64,000 nt of DNA, taken from contig NZ_JYJP01000055.1 in NCBI RefSeq assembly GCF_001012815.1, positions 60,817-124,816 of the forward strand. Reading direction: 5' to 3'. This DNA is from Vibrio mexicanus (lineage in GTDB: Bacteria; Pseudomonadota; Gammaproteobacteria; Enterobacterales; Vibrionaceae). The stretch's first letter is position 1. Each line of letters starts with the position of its first letter. The position numbers and the translations under genes were made by a program. A model generated the notes under the pieces. It did not search any database, was not told the DNA's origin, and worked only from the letters and a program-made list of their open reading frames with translations. Shown one piece after another: positions 30,759 through 40,641 of this stretch.

Positions 30759-31647
30759 TTAAGACAGTAGAGTCTCAATTGCCTTTTGAAGTTTGACTCG
30801 GTCATGTCGCCAATCACGGTTGGCGGAAGCTAAATCCGTAGTGACATAGTTCCATCGACCATCAAGTTCTGGGTGGGCGTGTTCACCTAGCACCACGTCA
30901 ATCTGTCTGGACTGGCAACTTCTTTCACACCATTCAAGCTTTTGAGCCAGCGTCATGCGGGCTGCTGGCCCGTATTCTGGCGATAAATTATCAACAAACA
31001 CCAGTTTCGCCTTGCTATTGCTCGCAATGGCTTTACCGACTTCTGGGAGCAGCAGTGGTGGCATGATACTGGTCAGAAAGCTACCGGGCCCTAGGATGAT
31101 GCAATCCGCATCATTTATGGCAGCCACCGCCTCTTTGGTTGCGGGGACTTCGGGTTCTAAGTCTAGTCGTCTTAACTCATCAGGCATTTCATCAACATTG
31201 GTTTCGCCCGTTACCCAGCGACCATCAATAGCGAGCGCCTTTAGATCCGATGGATGTTCAGACATAGGAACAATATTGACGTCCACCTTGAGCATGTTGC
31301 GAATCAAGTTGATGGCTTCAAGCGGCCTAACTGATAGGTTATCAAGCGCGGTGAGCATGAGGTTACCAAGGTTATGACCATCAAGCTCTCCGGCTCCTTT
31401 GAAGCGGTATTCAAACATCATCGAGCTGATAGACGGCTCAGTGATTAACTGGTTAATACAATTGCGCGTATCACCCCATGCAATACCGCCTTGGCAGTGG
31501 CGTATACGCCCTGTGGAGCCGCCATTATCCGTGGTTGTCACGATGCCAGTCGCATTGGACCCAAAGTCTTTTAGAGCAGCAAGCATTCGCCCTAAGCCGT
31601 GACCGCCGCCAATTGCGACCACTTTTTTTTGTAGAGTACAGATTCAT
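30759..31647 (-). CDS. yvcK: YvcK/CofD-like nucleotide-sugar-binding protein (N-terminal frame shift)
   Basis: Member of the YvcK (YbhK, UPF0052) family, proteins that bind UDP-sugars and influence carbon use and the cell envelope; they are CofD-like in fold. The N-terminal VAIGGGHGLGRMLAAL and TTTDNGGSTGRIR are nucleotide-binding signatures; GDTRNCINQL, GHNLGNLM and LGPGSFLTSIMP are family blocks. The best start is ATG 31647 (MNLYSTKK), but an A8 tract (plus-strand T8, 31623-31630) puts it out of frame. With A7 it reads MNLYSTKKVVAIGGGHGLG, 295 residues. GTG 31622 would otherwise give 287 residues. Overcall or transcriptional slippage are both possible. Confidence 0.9.
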
Positions 31648-31799
31648 ATCAATTCTTATAGTATGTTTTTCAATTGAAGAGTAAACGAATTGAATTCTCT
31701 ACTCAATAGTAGGTAATTTTTAGCCTTATTAGGTTTTTTTGACCGCTTCGCTAGAAACCGCCATAATTAGTAAGTATTTTAATAAAAGCTACTGCAGGG

Positions 31800-31944
31800 C
31801 CTTTTGGTGCCTCAGTTGCCATAGCTCCGAGCTCATTAAGCTAAGTTTAGTGTTGTATATGAATAAGCGTAATGAGCCAGTGACGTGTTGTCACAAGGGC
31901 ATAATTGGAAATGATTATGCCTCCCGTGTTTGGAAAGGTGTTCC
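31800..31944 (+). promoter_or_regulatory. Moco (molybdenum cofactor) riboswitch-type leader of moaA
   Basis: A structured leader: GCTCATTA (31831-31838) pairs with TAATGAGC (31870-31877), GTGAC/GTCAC at 31880/31890, and GCATAAT/ATTATGC around a TGGAAATG loop (31899-31920). The conserved end is GCCTCCCGTG...GGAAAGGTG...CCGTGG. The last GGAAAGGTG is also the moaA ribosome site, so ligand-stabilised folding would block translation. Assignment to the Moco RNA motif is from memory of the E. coli moaA leader. Confidence 0.75.
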
Positions 31945-32934
31945 GTGGCGCAACAATTCGAAGATAAATTTCAGCGTAAGTTTTATTACTTGCGACTGTC
32001 CATTACAGATGTCTGTAATTTTAAGTGTACCTACTGTTTACCTGATGGCTATAAGCCTTCGGGTCAGAAAAACTCGTCTTTTTTATCCCTACCTGAGATC
32101 AAACGTGTGGTTACAGCGTTTGCTGACTGCGGTACGTCCAAAGTTCGCATAACAGGTGGTGAGCCTAGTCTGCGTAGAGACTTCACGCAAATCATTGAGA
32201 CGGTTGCTCAAACTAAGGGCATCAAAAAGGTGGCAACGACCACCAATGGTTATCGTATGGCTAAGCAGGTTGATGCTTGGCAAAATGCGGGCCTGACCAA
32301 TATCAATGTGAGTATCGATAGCTTAGACCCTCGTATGTTTCATCAAATTACCGGTGAGAACAAATTTACTGAGGTGATGGCGGGCATCGATCGTGCGTTT
32401 GAAGTTGGGTACGAGCAAATTAAGGTCAATGTGGTGTTGATGAAAGATCTTAACCACAATCAATTGCCTGCATTTCTTAACTGGATCAAAGATCGTCCAA
32501 TCCAACTGCGTTTTATTGAACTGATGCAAACGGGTGAAATGGACGAGTTGTTTCAGCGTCACCATGTATCTGGTGTCGCTATTCGTAATCAGCTGATCGC
32601 AAATGGTTGGATTCTGAAAGTCCGAGCGGCTAACGATGGCCCAGCACAAGTGTTTGTCCATCCAGATTATCAGGGTGAGATTGGCCTTATCATGCCTTAC
32701 GAGAAAGACTTCTGCCAAAGCTGTAATCGCTTGCGAGTTTCAGCGGTGGGTAAGTTACACCTGTGCTTGTTTGGTGAACAAGGCGTGGAGCTGCGTGATT
32801 TATTGCAGCAGGATGAGCAAGAGTCGCAGTTGATCGAGCGCATTCAAACGCAGCTAGAGAACAAATCAATCAGTCATTTTTTGCATGATGGGAACTCAGG
32901 TATGACGCCCCACCTTGCATCCATTGGCGGCTAA
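31945..32934 (+). CDS. moaA: GTP 3',8-cyclase MoaA
   Basis: Radical-SAM enzyme that starts molybdenum cofactor synthesis by converting GTP to 3',8-cH2GTP. GTG 31945 gives 329 residues, identical in length to E. coli. The radical-SAM Cys24-x3-Cys28-x2-Cys31 sits in [20 protein letters not shown] binds SAM. The C-terminal cluster motif is CQSCNRLR...GKLHLCLFG, and the protein ends in the essential GG. The start codon is embedded in the riboswitch-like leader. First gene of moaABCDE. Confidence 0.95.
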   Translation: MAQQFEDKFQRKFYYLRLSITDVCNFKCTYCLPDGYKPSGQKNSSFLSLPEIKRVVTAFADCGTSKVRITGGEPSLRRDFTQIIETVAQTKGIKKVATTTNGYRMAKQVDAWQNAGLTNINVSIDSLDPRMFHQITGENKFTEVMAGIDRAFEVGYEQIKVNVVLMKDLNHNQLPAFLNWIKDRPIQLRFIELMQTGEMDELFQRHHVSGVAIRNQLIANGWILKVRAANDGPAQVFVHPDYQGEIGLIMPYEKDFCQSCNRLRVSAVGKLHLCLFGEQGVELRDLLQQDEQESQLIERIQTQLENKSISHFLHDGNSGMTPHLASIGG

Positions 32935-33036
32935 CTGCTGCAAATCTAATTATTAGTTCGGATGCTCTGAAGTGGTTTCAGTGTGTCTGACAGTGCAAAC
33001 AAATATAAGCAAATAAAATTAAAATAGGTGAACAAA

Positions 33037-33549
33037 ATGGGTCACGCAGAAAGCAAATTTCAAGCAGCAAACATCGCCGTTTTAACGGTTTCAGATACGC
33101 GTACAGAAGAGAATGATACGTCGGGTGGCTATCTTGTAGAGCAAGCGAAAGACGCAGGTCATAATGTAGTTGATAAGCAAATTGTTATCGATGACATGTA
33201 CAAAATCCGTGCGATTGTTTCTCAGTGGATCGCGGATGAGCAAGTTCAAGCGATCATGATCACTGGCGGCACCGGCTTTACCTCTCGCGACAGTACGCCA
33301 GAAGCATTGAAGCCGCTATTCGACAAAGAAGTGGAGGGCTTTGGTGAGCTCTTCCGCATGGTTTCTTATGAAGAGATTGGTACATCTACCATTCAGTCTC
33401 GTGCAGTCGCGGGCTTCGCTAACCATACCGTCATCTTTGCTATGCCGGGTTCAACAGGCGCTTGCCGTACTGGTTGGACTAAGATCATCAAACAGCAGCT
33501 TGATGCGAGTCACCGTCCATGTAACTTCATGCCTCACCTATCTGTATAA
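33037..33549 (+). CDS. moaB: Molybdenum cofactor biosynthesis protein MoaB
   Basis: MoaB/MogA-fold protein implicated in molybdopterin adenylylation, though its role in E. coli is not essential. It has 170 residues, as in E. coli. [17 protein letters not shown] is the MPT-binding signature; [14 protein letters not shown] is near the C-terminus. ATG 33037 is preferred over GTG 33028 because AGGTGA lies just upstream and it gives the canonical length. 102-nt gap after moaA. Confidence 0.94.
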   Translation: MGHAESKFQAANIAVLTVSDTRTEENDTSGGYLVEQAKDAGHNVVDKQIVIDDMYKIRAIVSQWIADEQVQAIMITGGTGFTSRDSTPEALKPLFDKEVEGFGELFRMVSYEEIGTSTIQSRAVAGFANHTVIFAMPGSTGACRTGWTKIIKQQLDASHRPCNFMPHLSV

Positions 33550-33560
33550 GGGTAAGCGAC

Positions 33561-34040
33561 ATGTCTCAATTTACTCATATCAACGCTTCGGGTGAAGCGA
33601 ACATGGTGGATGTCTCCGCTAAAGCAGAAACCGTTCGTGAAGCTCGAGCAGAAGCGTTCGTGCACATGGCGCCGGAAACGTTGGCGCTCATTGTCTCTGG
33701 TGAACATCATAAAGGTGACGTGTTTGCCACGGCTCGAATTGCGGGTATCCAAGCGGCGAAAAAAACATGGGATTTGATTCCACTTTGTCACCCGCTGTTA
33801 CTTTCGAAAGTGGAAGTGCAACTGGCCGCGATTGAAGCGGAAAACAAGGTTCGTATTGAATCGGTTTGTAAGCTAGCGGGTAAAACAGGTGTAGAAATGG
33901 AAGCGCTAACCGCTGCATCTGTAGCTGCTCTTACAATCTACGACATGTGTAAAGCCGTGCAGAAAGATATGGTGATTGAGAACGTACGTCTGTTGGAGAA
34001 AACAGGTGGTAAATCAGGACACTTTAAGGCGGAATCATGA
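33561..34040 (+). CDS. moaC: Cyclic pyranopterin monophosphate synthase MoaC
   Basis: Converts MoaA's product to cyclic pyranopterin monophosphate; hexamer. It has 159 residues. Active-site segments are [39 protein letters not shown] and the C-terminal KTGGKSGHF with catalytic Lys and Asp residues of the family. 11 nt after moaB; overlaps moaD by ATGA. Confidence 0.96.
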   Translation: MSQFTHINASGEANMVDVSAKAETVREARAEAFVHMAPETLALIVSGEHHKGDVFATARIAGIQAAKKTWDLIPLCHPLLLSKVEVQLAAIEAENKVRIESVCKLAGKTGVEMEALTAASVAALTIYDMCKAVQKDMVIENVRLLEKTGGKSGHFKAES

Positions 34041-34282
34041 TTACAGTACTGTTCTTTGCTCAAACCCGTGAGTTAGTAGGTATCGACAGGCTTGAAGTGG
34101 AAGCTGAGTTTGCAACAGTTGAAGATCTGCGCGCACACTTATCACAACGAGAAGGTAAATGGGATCTCGCTCTGGAGTCAGGTAAATTGCTGGCTGCCAT
34201 CAATCAAGCGATTGTTCCTCTTGATCATGCATTAACTGACGGCGATGAAGTTGCCTTCTTCCCTCCTGTGACGGGAGGTTAG
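34037..34282 (+). CDS. moaD: Molybdopterin synthase sulfur carrier subunit MoaD
   Basis: Small ubiquitin-fold protein (81 residues) that carries sulfur as a C-terminal thiocarboxylate to molybdopterin synthase. The protein ends [11 protein letters not shown], the required Gly-Gly. ATGA overlap with moaC; one base before moaE. Confidence 0.95.
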   Translation: MITVLFFAQTRELVGIDRLEVEAEFATVEDLRAHLSQREGKWDLALESGKLLAAINQAIVPLDHALTDGDEVAFFPPVTGG

Positions 34283-34283
34283 G

Positions 34284-34739
34284 ATGGACTCGAGAGTATC
34301 GGTTCAAACAGCTGATTTTTCTGTCGGTGATGAATATCAGCAATTAGCTGAGGGCACATCCGCAGGCGCAGTGGTTACTTTTACCGGTAAGGTTCGAGAT
34401 ATGAACCTAGGCGATAACGTCACAGGTTTGTCCCTAGAGCACTATCCGGGCATGACTGAGAAATCGTTACTCAAGATTTGTGACGACGCAGAACAGCGCT
34501 GGCCTCTGCTTAAAGTGCGAGTGATTCATCGAGTGGGCGATTTGGACATCGGTGATCAAATCGTTTTTGTGGGTGTTTCAAGTGCGCATCGCGGCGCGGC
34601 GTTCGAAGCATGCGAGTTCATCATGGACTACTTGAAAACCAAAGCCCCGTTTTGGAAGAAAGAGCGTACAACGGATTCGACTCGATGGGTAGAATCTCGA
34701 GACTCGGACGCTAAAGCGGCAGAGCGTTGGAAACAGTAA
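34284..34739 (+). CDS. moaE: Molybdopterin synthase catalytic subunit MoaE
   Basis: Large subunit that inserts sulfur from MoaD into the pterin precursor. It has 151 residues. FTGKVRDMN, LEHYPGMTEK and VIHRVGDL.IGDQIVFVGVSS are family blocks; KTKAPFWKKE holds the catalytic lysines. Last gene of moaABCDE, followed by a terminator. Confidence 0.95.
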   Translation: MDSRVSVQTADFSVGDEYQQLAEGTSAGAVVTFTGKVRDMNLGDNVTGLSLEHYPGMTEKSLLKICDDAEQRWPLLKVRVIHRVGDLDIGDQIVFVGVSSAHRGAAFEACEFIMDYLKTKAPFWKKERTTDSTRWVESRDSDAKAAERWKQ

Positions 34740-34743
34740 ATGG

Positions 34744-34767
34744 AAAGGAGACTATTGAGTCTCCTTT
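34744..34767 (+). terminator. Terminator of moaABCDE
   Basis: aaaggagact/agtctccttt with a 4-nt loop and a T7 run. It overlaps the end of the convergent diguanylate cyclase gene. Confidence 0.88.
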
Positions 34768-35724
34768 TTTTCGAGTAAATGGTAAGTGCCGCGCTTGCGC
34801 CGTTTGGCAAAAAATAGCGCTTGGTCGGCGATAGACACAAAAACGCTCGACAGTCATGTTGTCTGGAATGTGCTCGCAATGCTGGATCCCGAGAGTGACA
34901 GAGAGCGTGTCGCTGATTCGTGAGCGAGTGTTTGGGATATTTAAGTTAGTAATGAGTTGCAGTAGTGATTCAGCTTTAGAGTTACACCCACTTAAACTGA
35001 TCGAAGGAATGAAAGCAAGGAACTCATCTCCACCGTAGCGGAAGCATAGGCTATTCTTACCTGCCCACGCTTTTATGGTTGTCGCGACGTCGCGCAAGGC
35101 ATCATCTCCTTTCAAGTGCCCATATTGATCATTCAACTCTTTAAAACAGTCGATATCTATCATGAAAACACAGGCACTCTCTTGTTGAATTTTTGCAATT
35201 TCCAGAGCGTGAGGAAGCAGTGAATCAAGCGCAAATCGATTGTTCACCTGAGTTAAGTGGTCGGTATAGGTTTTTATGGTCAACTCTTTCGCTTGCTGCC
35301 CAAGCTTTTTGAGTGCCGCTTGATGCTCGGTGACGTTTCTTACGATCCAAAGCACCATATCCACGTCGGGTAGGGGAATCACCAGCGCATCAAAATATTG
35401 AGTGGTTTCAGGGCCCACATGACCGTCAAAGCAATGTAGCTCCTTTGGATCTAATTCGTAACTCAGCTCTTGAGGTTTATTGCTCTCAATGACATCAACG
35501 ATGATTTGGCTAAACCGGACGGCTTTATCGGCAGGCAGCACCTCGTATTGGCTGAGTCCAACCAAAGTAGAAGGATCATGATGACGCTTATGGTCAGTAC
35601 CACCCCATGCTTCGATATAAATACCTTGTTTGCTGATGAGGAACGTTGGTTCAGGCAAAGAGGTAAGTACCACATGCATCATGTCCGGATTATCTTGCAT
35701 CAAGCGGGTAAGAGTCGACGTCAT
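34752..35724 (-). CDS. PAS-GGDEF diguanylate cyclase (C-terminal frame shift)
   Basis: Makes c-di-GMP from two GTP. The corrected length is about 323 residues. A PAS-type sensor occupies about 10-135 (FLISKQGIYIEAWGG...), a coiled linker (QQAKELTIKTYTD), then GGDEF with DHLTQVNNRFAL and the intact active site RYGGDEF. The RxxD inhibitory site is absent: the position upstream reads GKNS. No transmembrane segment. Near the end, an extra T in the tract at 34839-34843 (A5 on plus) shifts the frame. With A4 it continues ERFVSIADQALFFAKRRKRGTYHLL to a stop at 34752, the normal GGDEF C-terminus. Confidence 0.87.
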
Positions 35725-35867
35725 AAAGCTACTGATAAGAAACTTAATTAGTCTAAGTGTAGCTCTTTTAAAAGGTTTTGCTGGAGGATAAGGCGATTGG
35801 GTGCATACCCAAGTAACCTCAAGCTACGCAAACTCGCCCTTCGGTAGAAATGGTACATACTCATTAA

Positions 35868-36083
35868 ATGACCTTTTCCAAGCAGAACTTAACCATGATC
35901 AAACGCGCTATTACCATTGCCATTATAGTTGGGACCCTACTCAATTTGATTAACCAACCTAGCGCCTTACTTGGTCAAGAATCTGTTGATTGGCTCAAGC
36001 TTGTTTTGACGTATTGTGTTCCTTTCATTGTCTCCTTAGTGAGTAGTTACCTGACGGTCAAAGACATAAATACGGGCAAATGA
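35868..36083 (+). CDS. NrtS-like small nitrate/nitrite transporter
   Basis: A 71-residue (or 62 from ATG 35895) membrane protein with two hydrophobic helices. It resembles the small two-helix NrtS family of nitrate/nitrite transporters: VGTLLNLINQPSALL, then WLKLVLTYCVPFIVSLVSSY. The Asn-Gln-Pro after the first helix and Tyr-Cys-Val-Pro in the second are the recognisable core. No ribosome site is strong; the 35895 start gives the usual KR-rich N-terminus. No nitrate reductase genes are adjacent. Assignment by pattern memory. Confidence 0.7.
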   Translation: MTFSKQNLTMIKRAITIAIIVGTLLNLINQPSALLGQESVDWLKLVLTYCVPFIVSLVSSYLTVKDINTGK

Positions 36084-36273
36084 CGTTTTTTTCATCTCGT
36101 TACATTCTTCTATTCGTTAGCTAACTCCTTATTCATAAAGGCTTTGGCGGTTTTATCTTGGCTAGATAGTCATTTCCTATCAATAAAATAGGCAAATTCT
36201 ATTTAGTAAAATCAAGAAATTAGACAACACTTAAACTATGAACAGTGTGGTGCTGTCGGCTAAGGAGACTCAA

Positions 36274-36690
36274 ATGGAATCGTTGAAAGTAAAAGACTAT
36301 ATGACCCATCAAGCGGTGACGTTTACCCCAGACATGTCACTCAGTGCAGCTTTGGAAAAGGTCATCCGAACAAAACATCATGGTGGCCCAGTAATTAATG
36401 ACAGAGAAGAGGTCATTGGGTTTCTCTCAGAGCAAGATTTATTGGATAAACTGGTTAAGGTTGCCTACTCCTGTCAAGACACCCATTTGGTCAGTGACTG
36501 TATGCACGGAGAAGTCTTATCGGTGTCCCCAGAAACAAGCATCATTGAAATGTCTGAGAAGATGAAAGTCGGCAAGCCAAAAGTATACCCGGTGGTCGAT
36601 AATGGTAAGCTCGTGGGGATCATTACTCGCCACGATGTATTGAAAGCAGTTTCTCTGTATATCGATGATTGCTTTAAACATCCTGTATGA
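36274..36690 (+). CDS. Two-CBS-domain protein
   Basis: A 138-residue stand-alone pair of CBS domains (about 1-62 and 72-132), which usually bind adenine nucleotides and sense energy state. Domain landmarks are VKDYMTHQAVTFTPDMSLSAAL, GGPVINDREEVIGFLSEQDLL, then VSVSPETSI-like and VYPVVDNGKLVGIITRHDVL. ATG 36274 follows AAGGAGA and is preferred over 36238. Partner unknown; single gene with its own terminator. Confidence 0.88.
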   Translation: MESLKVKDYMTHQAVTFTPDMSLSAALEKVIRTKHHGGPVINDREEVIGFLSEQDLLDKLVKVAYSCQDTHLVSDCMHGEVLSVSPETSIIEMSEKMKVGKPKVYPVVDNGKLVGIITRHDVLKAVSLYIDDCFKHPV

Positions 36691-36709
36691 TAAGTTGGGT
36701 AAATTAATA

Positions 36710-36730
36710 GAAGGCGCTTAAAGCGCCTTC
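36710..36730 (+). terminator. Terminator of the CBS-domain gene
   Basis: gaaggcgct/agcgccttc, small loop, followed by tttg. Confidence 0.75.
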
Positions 36731-36760
36731 TTTGCTTTCTGCTTGTTTATAGGAGACCTC

Positions 36761-38233
36761 ATGCCGAATCAAAGTGCTAAGTTTGTCACTGGCTCCACGA
36801 TGCGCCACATTTTAGTGATGTCGGGAGCAGGCTCTGTGGGATTGATGGCGCTCTTTGTCGTCGATTTACTCGATATGCTGTTTATCAGTATGTTGGGTCA
36901 AGTTGAGCTGGCGGCGGCTGTCGGCTTTGCGGGTACTTTGGTGTTTTTCTCCACCTCCATCTCTATTGGTACTTCAATCGCAATGGGAGCGCTAGTTTCG
37001 AAAGCTATCGGAGCGAAACAGCGAGCTCAAGCTCGGCAGTTGAGCGCGAGTATCATGCTGACGGCATTCATTATTAGTTGTGCGATTAGCGCCCTGATGT
37101 ATGTTTACATTCCTGAGCTGCTGGCCAGTATCGGCGCGCAAGGTTATGCCGCTGAGCGCGCAGAGGCCTATTTAAGAATCTTGTTACCGAGTAGCCCAGT
37201 GATCGCCTTAGCGATGGCCGCGGGTGCAGGGCTACGTGCTGCAGGGGATGCCAAACGATCTATGTGGGCGACTCTTTCTGGGGGTATTGTTAATGCCGTT
37301 CTAGATCCATTGTTTATCTTTGGCTTTGGATGGAATGTAGAAGGTGCCGCCTTGGCCTCTGTGTTCGCAAGATTTACTGTGCTCTATTTCTCTATTATGC
37401 CACTCATTCGCAAACATGATTTGGTCGCCTTCCCATCTCTTTTAGCTTGGCGCAACGATATCAAGCTTATCTTAGCCATCGCAGTCCCTGCAGTGATCAC
37501 CAATATCGCCACTCCGATTGGCAACGCTATTGTCACGTCTTCTATCGCCCAATTTGGCGAGAATTTCGTCGCAGGATTTGCGGTTATTGGACGACTCACT
37601 CCGGTTTGTTTTGCGGTGATCTTTGCACTTTCGGGTGCGGTAGGGCCAATCATTGGGCAGAACTTTGGCGCGGAGCGCTTTGATCGCGTTAAGGAGACGC
37701 TGTATAACTCGCTGCTTGTAACCACGGTTTACACCATTGGGGTGTGTATCATTCTTTATTTCGCCCAAGGTTTAGTGATCAGTGGTTTTGGCTTAACAGG
37801 AGATGCCGCCATTATTGTTGGGGCATTTTGTACCTATGTTGCGATTAGCTTTATTTTTAACGGGACACTTTTTGTTGCCAATACTTCGTTTAATAACTTA
37901 GGCAAACCTCTCTATTCAACGGCGTTAAATATGGGTAAAGCGACACTCGGTACTTTGCCTTTTGTCTATTACGGTGCGGAATGGTTTGGTGCTTTGGGGG
38001 TGCTTTACGGGCAAGCTGTCGGCACCATTGTCTTTGGTGTGATTGCCATTGGCGTATTGCGCAAGCACATTGCCGATGTCATGCGTGGGCATGAACCAGA
38101 ATCTCTTGATGATGATCCTTCGATTACCAGTGTGAACTCGCAACCCTTCTGTAGCCATGATGCGGTGCTGATTGACGATGTAGCGAAAGCTGAAGAACCC
38201 ATCCTGCAAACAGACTCTAATCCATCAAAATAA
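36761..38233 (+). CDS. MATE family multidrug efflux protein
   Basis: A 490-residue transporter of the multidrug and toxic compound extrusion family, 12 membrane helices in two six-helix halves. Halves begin near GSTMRHILVMSGAGSVGLMALFVVD and LILAIAVPAVITNIATPIGNAIV. Conserved segments include GAGLRAAGDAKRSMWATLSGGIVNAVLDP and AVGPIIGQNFGAE. It has a hydrophilic 50-residue C-terminal tail. ATG 36761 follows AGGAG; MFIGDL from 36743 is a less likely start. Cation coupling (Na+ or H+) cannot be told. Intact. Confidence 0.9.
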   Translation: MPNQSAKFVTGSTMRHILVMSGAGSVGLMALFVVDLLDMLFISMLGQVELAAAVGFAGTLVFFSTSISIGTSIAMGALVSKAIGAKQRAQARQLSASIMLTAFIISCAISALMYVYIPELLASIGAQGYAAERAEAYLRILLPSSPVIALAMAAGAGLRAAGDAKRSMWATLSGGIVNAVLDPLFIFGFGWNVEGAALASVFARFTVLYFSIMPLIRKHDLVAFPSLLAWRNDIKLILAIAVPAVITNIATPIGNAIVTSSIAQFGENFVAGFAVIGRLTPVCFAVIFALSGAVGPIIGQNFGAERFDRVKETLYNSLLVTTVYTIGVCIILYFAQGLVISGFGLTGDAAIIVGAFCTYVAISFIFNGTLFVANTSFNNLGKPLYSTALNMGKATLGTLPFVYYGAEWFGALGVLYGQAVGTIVFGVIAIGVLRKHIADVMRGHEPESLDDDPSITSVNSQPFCSHDAVLIDDVAKAEEPILQTDSNPSK

Positions 38234-38243
38234 CAAGTTGTGC

Positions 38244-38277
38244 TTGACCTTGGAGTACACTCCAAGGTTTAAGCTTA
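38244..38277 (+). promoter_or_regulatory. MerR-family operator/promoter of the metal ATPase gene
   Basis: The 20-base palindrome ACCTTGGAGT-ac-ACTCCAAGGT (38247-38268) sits between TTGACC (38244) and a TTAAGC/TAAGCT -10, a 19-20 bp spacer. Overlong spacers with this palindrome are the hallmark of CueR/ZntR/CadR-type activation. No merR-type gene is adjacent in the window. Confidence 0.88.
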
Positions 38278-38305
38278 ACGTGTACATTTACGATGGAGAC
38301 GAATC

Positions 38306-40592
38306 ATGTGCACAAAACATAAAGCTTGTTTATCCAAAAATACCGTGGCGACATCAAACCCTAAGGTTTCATGCGCTAGCCCAACCATAACCTCAATTTC
38401 TCAGCCCGATGCTGCGACACAAAGCAGTTGTTGCGCATCGGATACTTGCAGCTCGGGCCAAGACCCAAGTGATGAGGAAAGTGAGTCCTCTGGCTCCTCT
38501 TATCAACAGCAGTCATGGAAAGTGTATGGGATGGATTGCCCGTCCTGCGCGGCTAAAATAGAAAAAGCAGTTTCACAGCTACCTGGCATTAAAGAAGCAA
38601 AAGTTCGCTTTGCGACAGAAAAGCTTGTCGTCAATTATACTGAACCAGCATCTAGCGCTGCCATCGAAAAAGTGATTGTTGCAACAGGGTTTAGTCTGAC
38701 TCGCGATGAATCTAAGACGAGTAAGCAGTCTCCATTTATTCAACTGATTCAACAGAATCTTCAGATCTTTTCTATTGCGTCTGCCATGGTCATCGCTGTG
38801 GCAATTAAGCCCTTTGTGCCTGAGCTCAGCCACTGGTTATTTATTGTTACGTGTTTAGCGGGTCTCTATCCTATTGCCAAGAAAGCGATCACTTTAGCCA
38901 AGTCAGGCACACCCTTCGCAATAGAAACCTTAATGAGTGTTGCGGCTCTTGGCGCCCTGTACCTGGGTGAAACAGTCGAAGCAGCCATGGTCTTGCTGCT
39001 GTTTTTGATTGGTGAACGGCTAGAGGCCTTTGCAGCCTCGCGTGCACGTAGTGGTGTTCAAGCCTTATGGAATTGGTGCCAGAAAACGCCATCAAAATCG
39101 TTAATGGTAAGCGCGTTGAAGTGCCAGTCAGTGATTTGCAGCCCGGTGATGTCATTGAAGCCTCTCCCGGATCTCGACTACCTGCTGATGGTCAGTTAAT
39201 CGATGCAGCCGCAAGTTTTGATGAGAGTGCATTAACGGGTGAATCGATTCCTGTAGAGCGTTTCAAAAGTGAAGGACTGATGGCTGGTGCCGTTGTGGTA
39301 GATAGGGTCGTTCGCCTGACCATTACCTCCAAGCAAGGTGAGAACGCGATTGACCGTATTTTGCATCTCATTGAAGAAGCCGAATCAAGAAAAGCGCCAA
39401 TCGAACGTTTCCTCGATAAATTCAGTCGCTGGTATACGCCGCTGATGATGCTGGTGGCGTTGCTTGTTATTACCATGCCACCGCTATTATTCGCTCAGCC
39501 TTGGGAAACGTGGATCTATCGCGGCTTAGCCTTGCTTCTCATCGCTTGTCCTTGTGCTTTGGTTATCTCAACACCTGCTGCCATTACGTCTGGCTTAGCA
39601 GCTGCGGCGAGGCGAGGGGCATTGATCAAAGGTGGCGCGGCATTAGAGCAGCTTGGTCGATTGGAAAAAGTCGCATTTGATAAGACTGGCACTCTCACTA
39701 AAGGTAAACCTCAAGTAACCGATGTGTTGCCACTGCAAGGCTGGGAAGAAGAAGCCCTGCTCACCGCCGTAGGCGCGATTGAAGTCGGTTCAAGTCACCC
39801 TCTTGCTCTCTCTCTGATTGAAAAAACTCAGCAAATGGGGTTAGTGCTACCTGAAGCAGAAGATCGAGAAACCTTGGTTGGCAGTGGCGTTAGAGGCGTT
39901 GTAAATGGCAATACGTATCGGGTGAGTGCGCCAAGTCGATTGGATTTTGAATTACCGCAAGATGTGGCTAAGCAAGTCAAGCAACTCGAAGAGCAGGGAA
40001 AAACCACCGTTGTCGCCATGGAAGGTCGCGATCAGTTTATCGGCATCATCGCTTGGCAAGATAGCTACGAGAGGATGCGCAGCTGGCCGTCTCCAAGTTA
40101 AAAGCGATCGGTATTGAGTCGGTAATGTTGACAGGCGATAACCCAAGAAGCGCGCTATCCATTAGTTCAATGATAGGCATGGATTACAAAGCAAGTCTAT
40201 TGCCCGCAGATAAAGTCAGTTACGTCGACAGCTTGTCTCAATCGGGTAATGTAGCCATGGTTGGGGATGGCATCAATGATGCGCCTGCAATGAAGGCAGC
40301 CAGCATTGGTATTGCAATGGGTGGTGGAACCGATGTCGCCCTTGAAACAGCCGATGCTGCAATCACTCACAACAGGCTGGTGGAATTGCCAGCGATGATT
40401 GAACTATCGAGAGCCACGCTGGCCAATATTCGTCAAAACATAGTACTGGCACTTGGTTTGAAAGGTGTTTTCCTTGTGACGAGCCTCTTGGGAATCACTG
40501 GCCTTTGGGTGGCTGTATTGGCGGATAGTGGGGCAACCGCTTTAGTGACACTCAACGCACTTAGGTTGCTTAAGTTTCAACCAAAGCATTAA
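38306..40592 (+). CDS. zntA: Zn/Cd/Pb-type P1B ATPase, ZntA-like (frame broken twice)
   Basis: Metal-exporting ATPase, about 762 residues corrected. A Cys-rich N-terminal tail (residues 2-53, with CC and C-x3-C clusters) precedes a heavy-metal domain with GMDCPSCAAKIEKA. Then come TGES, the metal-site CPC (IACPCALVIS), phosphorylation DKTGTLTKG, SSHPLALS and GDGINDAPAMK. Breaks: AA for the A at 39067 restores GVQALMELVPENA; CC for the C at 40065 restores QDSLREDAQLAVSKLKAIG. The CPC motif and His-Pro favour Zn2+/Cd2+/Pb2+ over Cu+. A MerR-type promoter lies directly upstream. Confidence 0.92.
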
Positions 40593-40610
40593 ATCTAGGC
40601 ATTAAACCTC

Positions 40611-40641
40611 AGAGATTCACGCGTTCAAGGTGTGAATCTCT
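40611..40641 (+). terminator. Hairpin after the metal ATPase gene
   Basis: agagattcac/gtgaatctct, 11-nt loop. No T run follows, so it is a weak terminator at best. Confidence 0.45.

Noticed and set aside
31739..32152. Plus-strand ORF of 137 codons
   Set aside because: It covers the Moco leader and overlaps moaA in another frame; the moaA frame is clearly coding.
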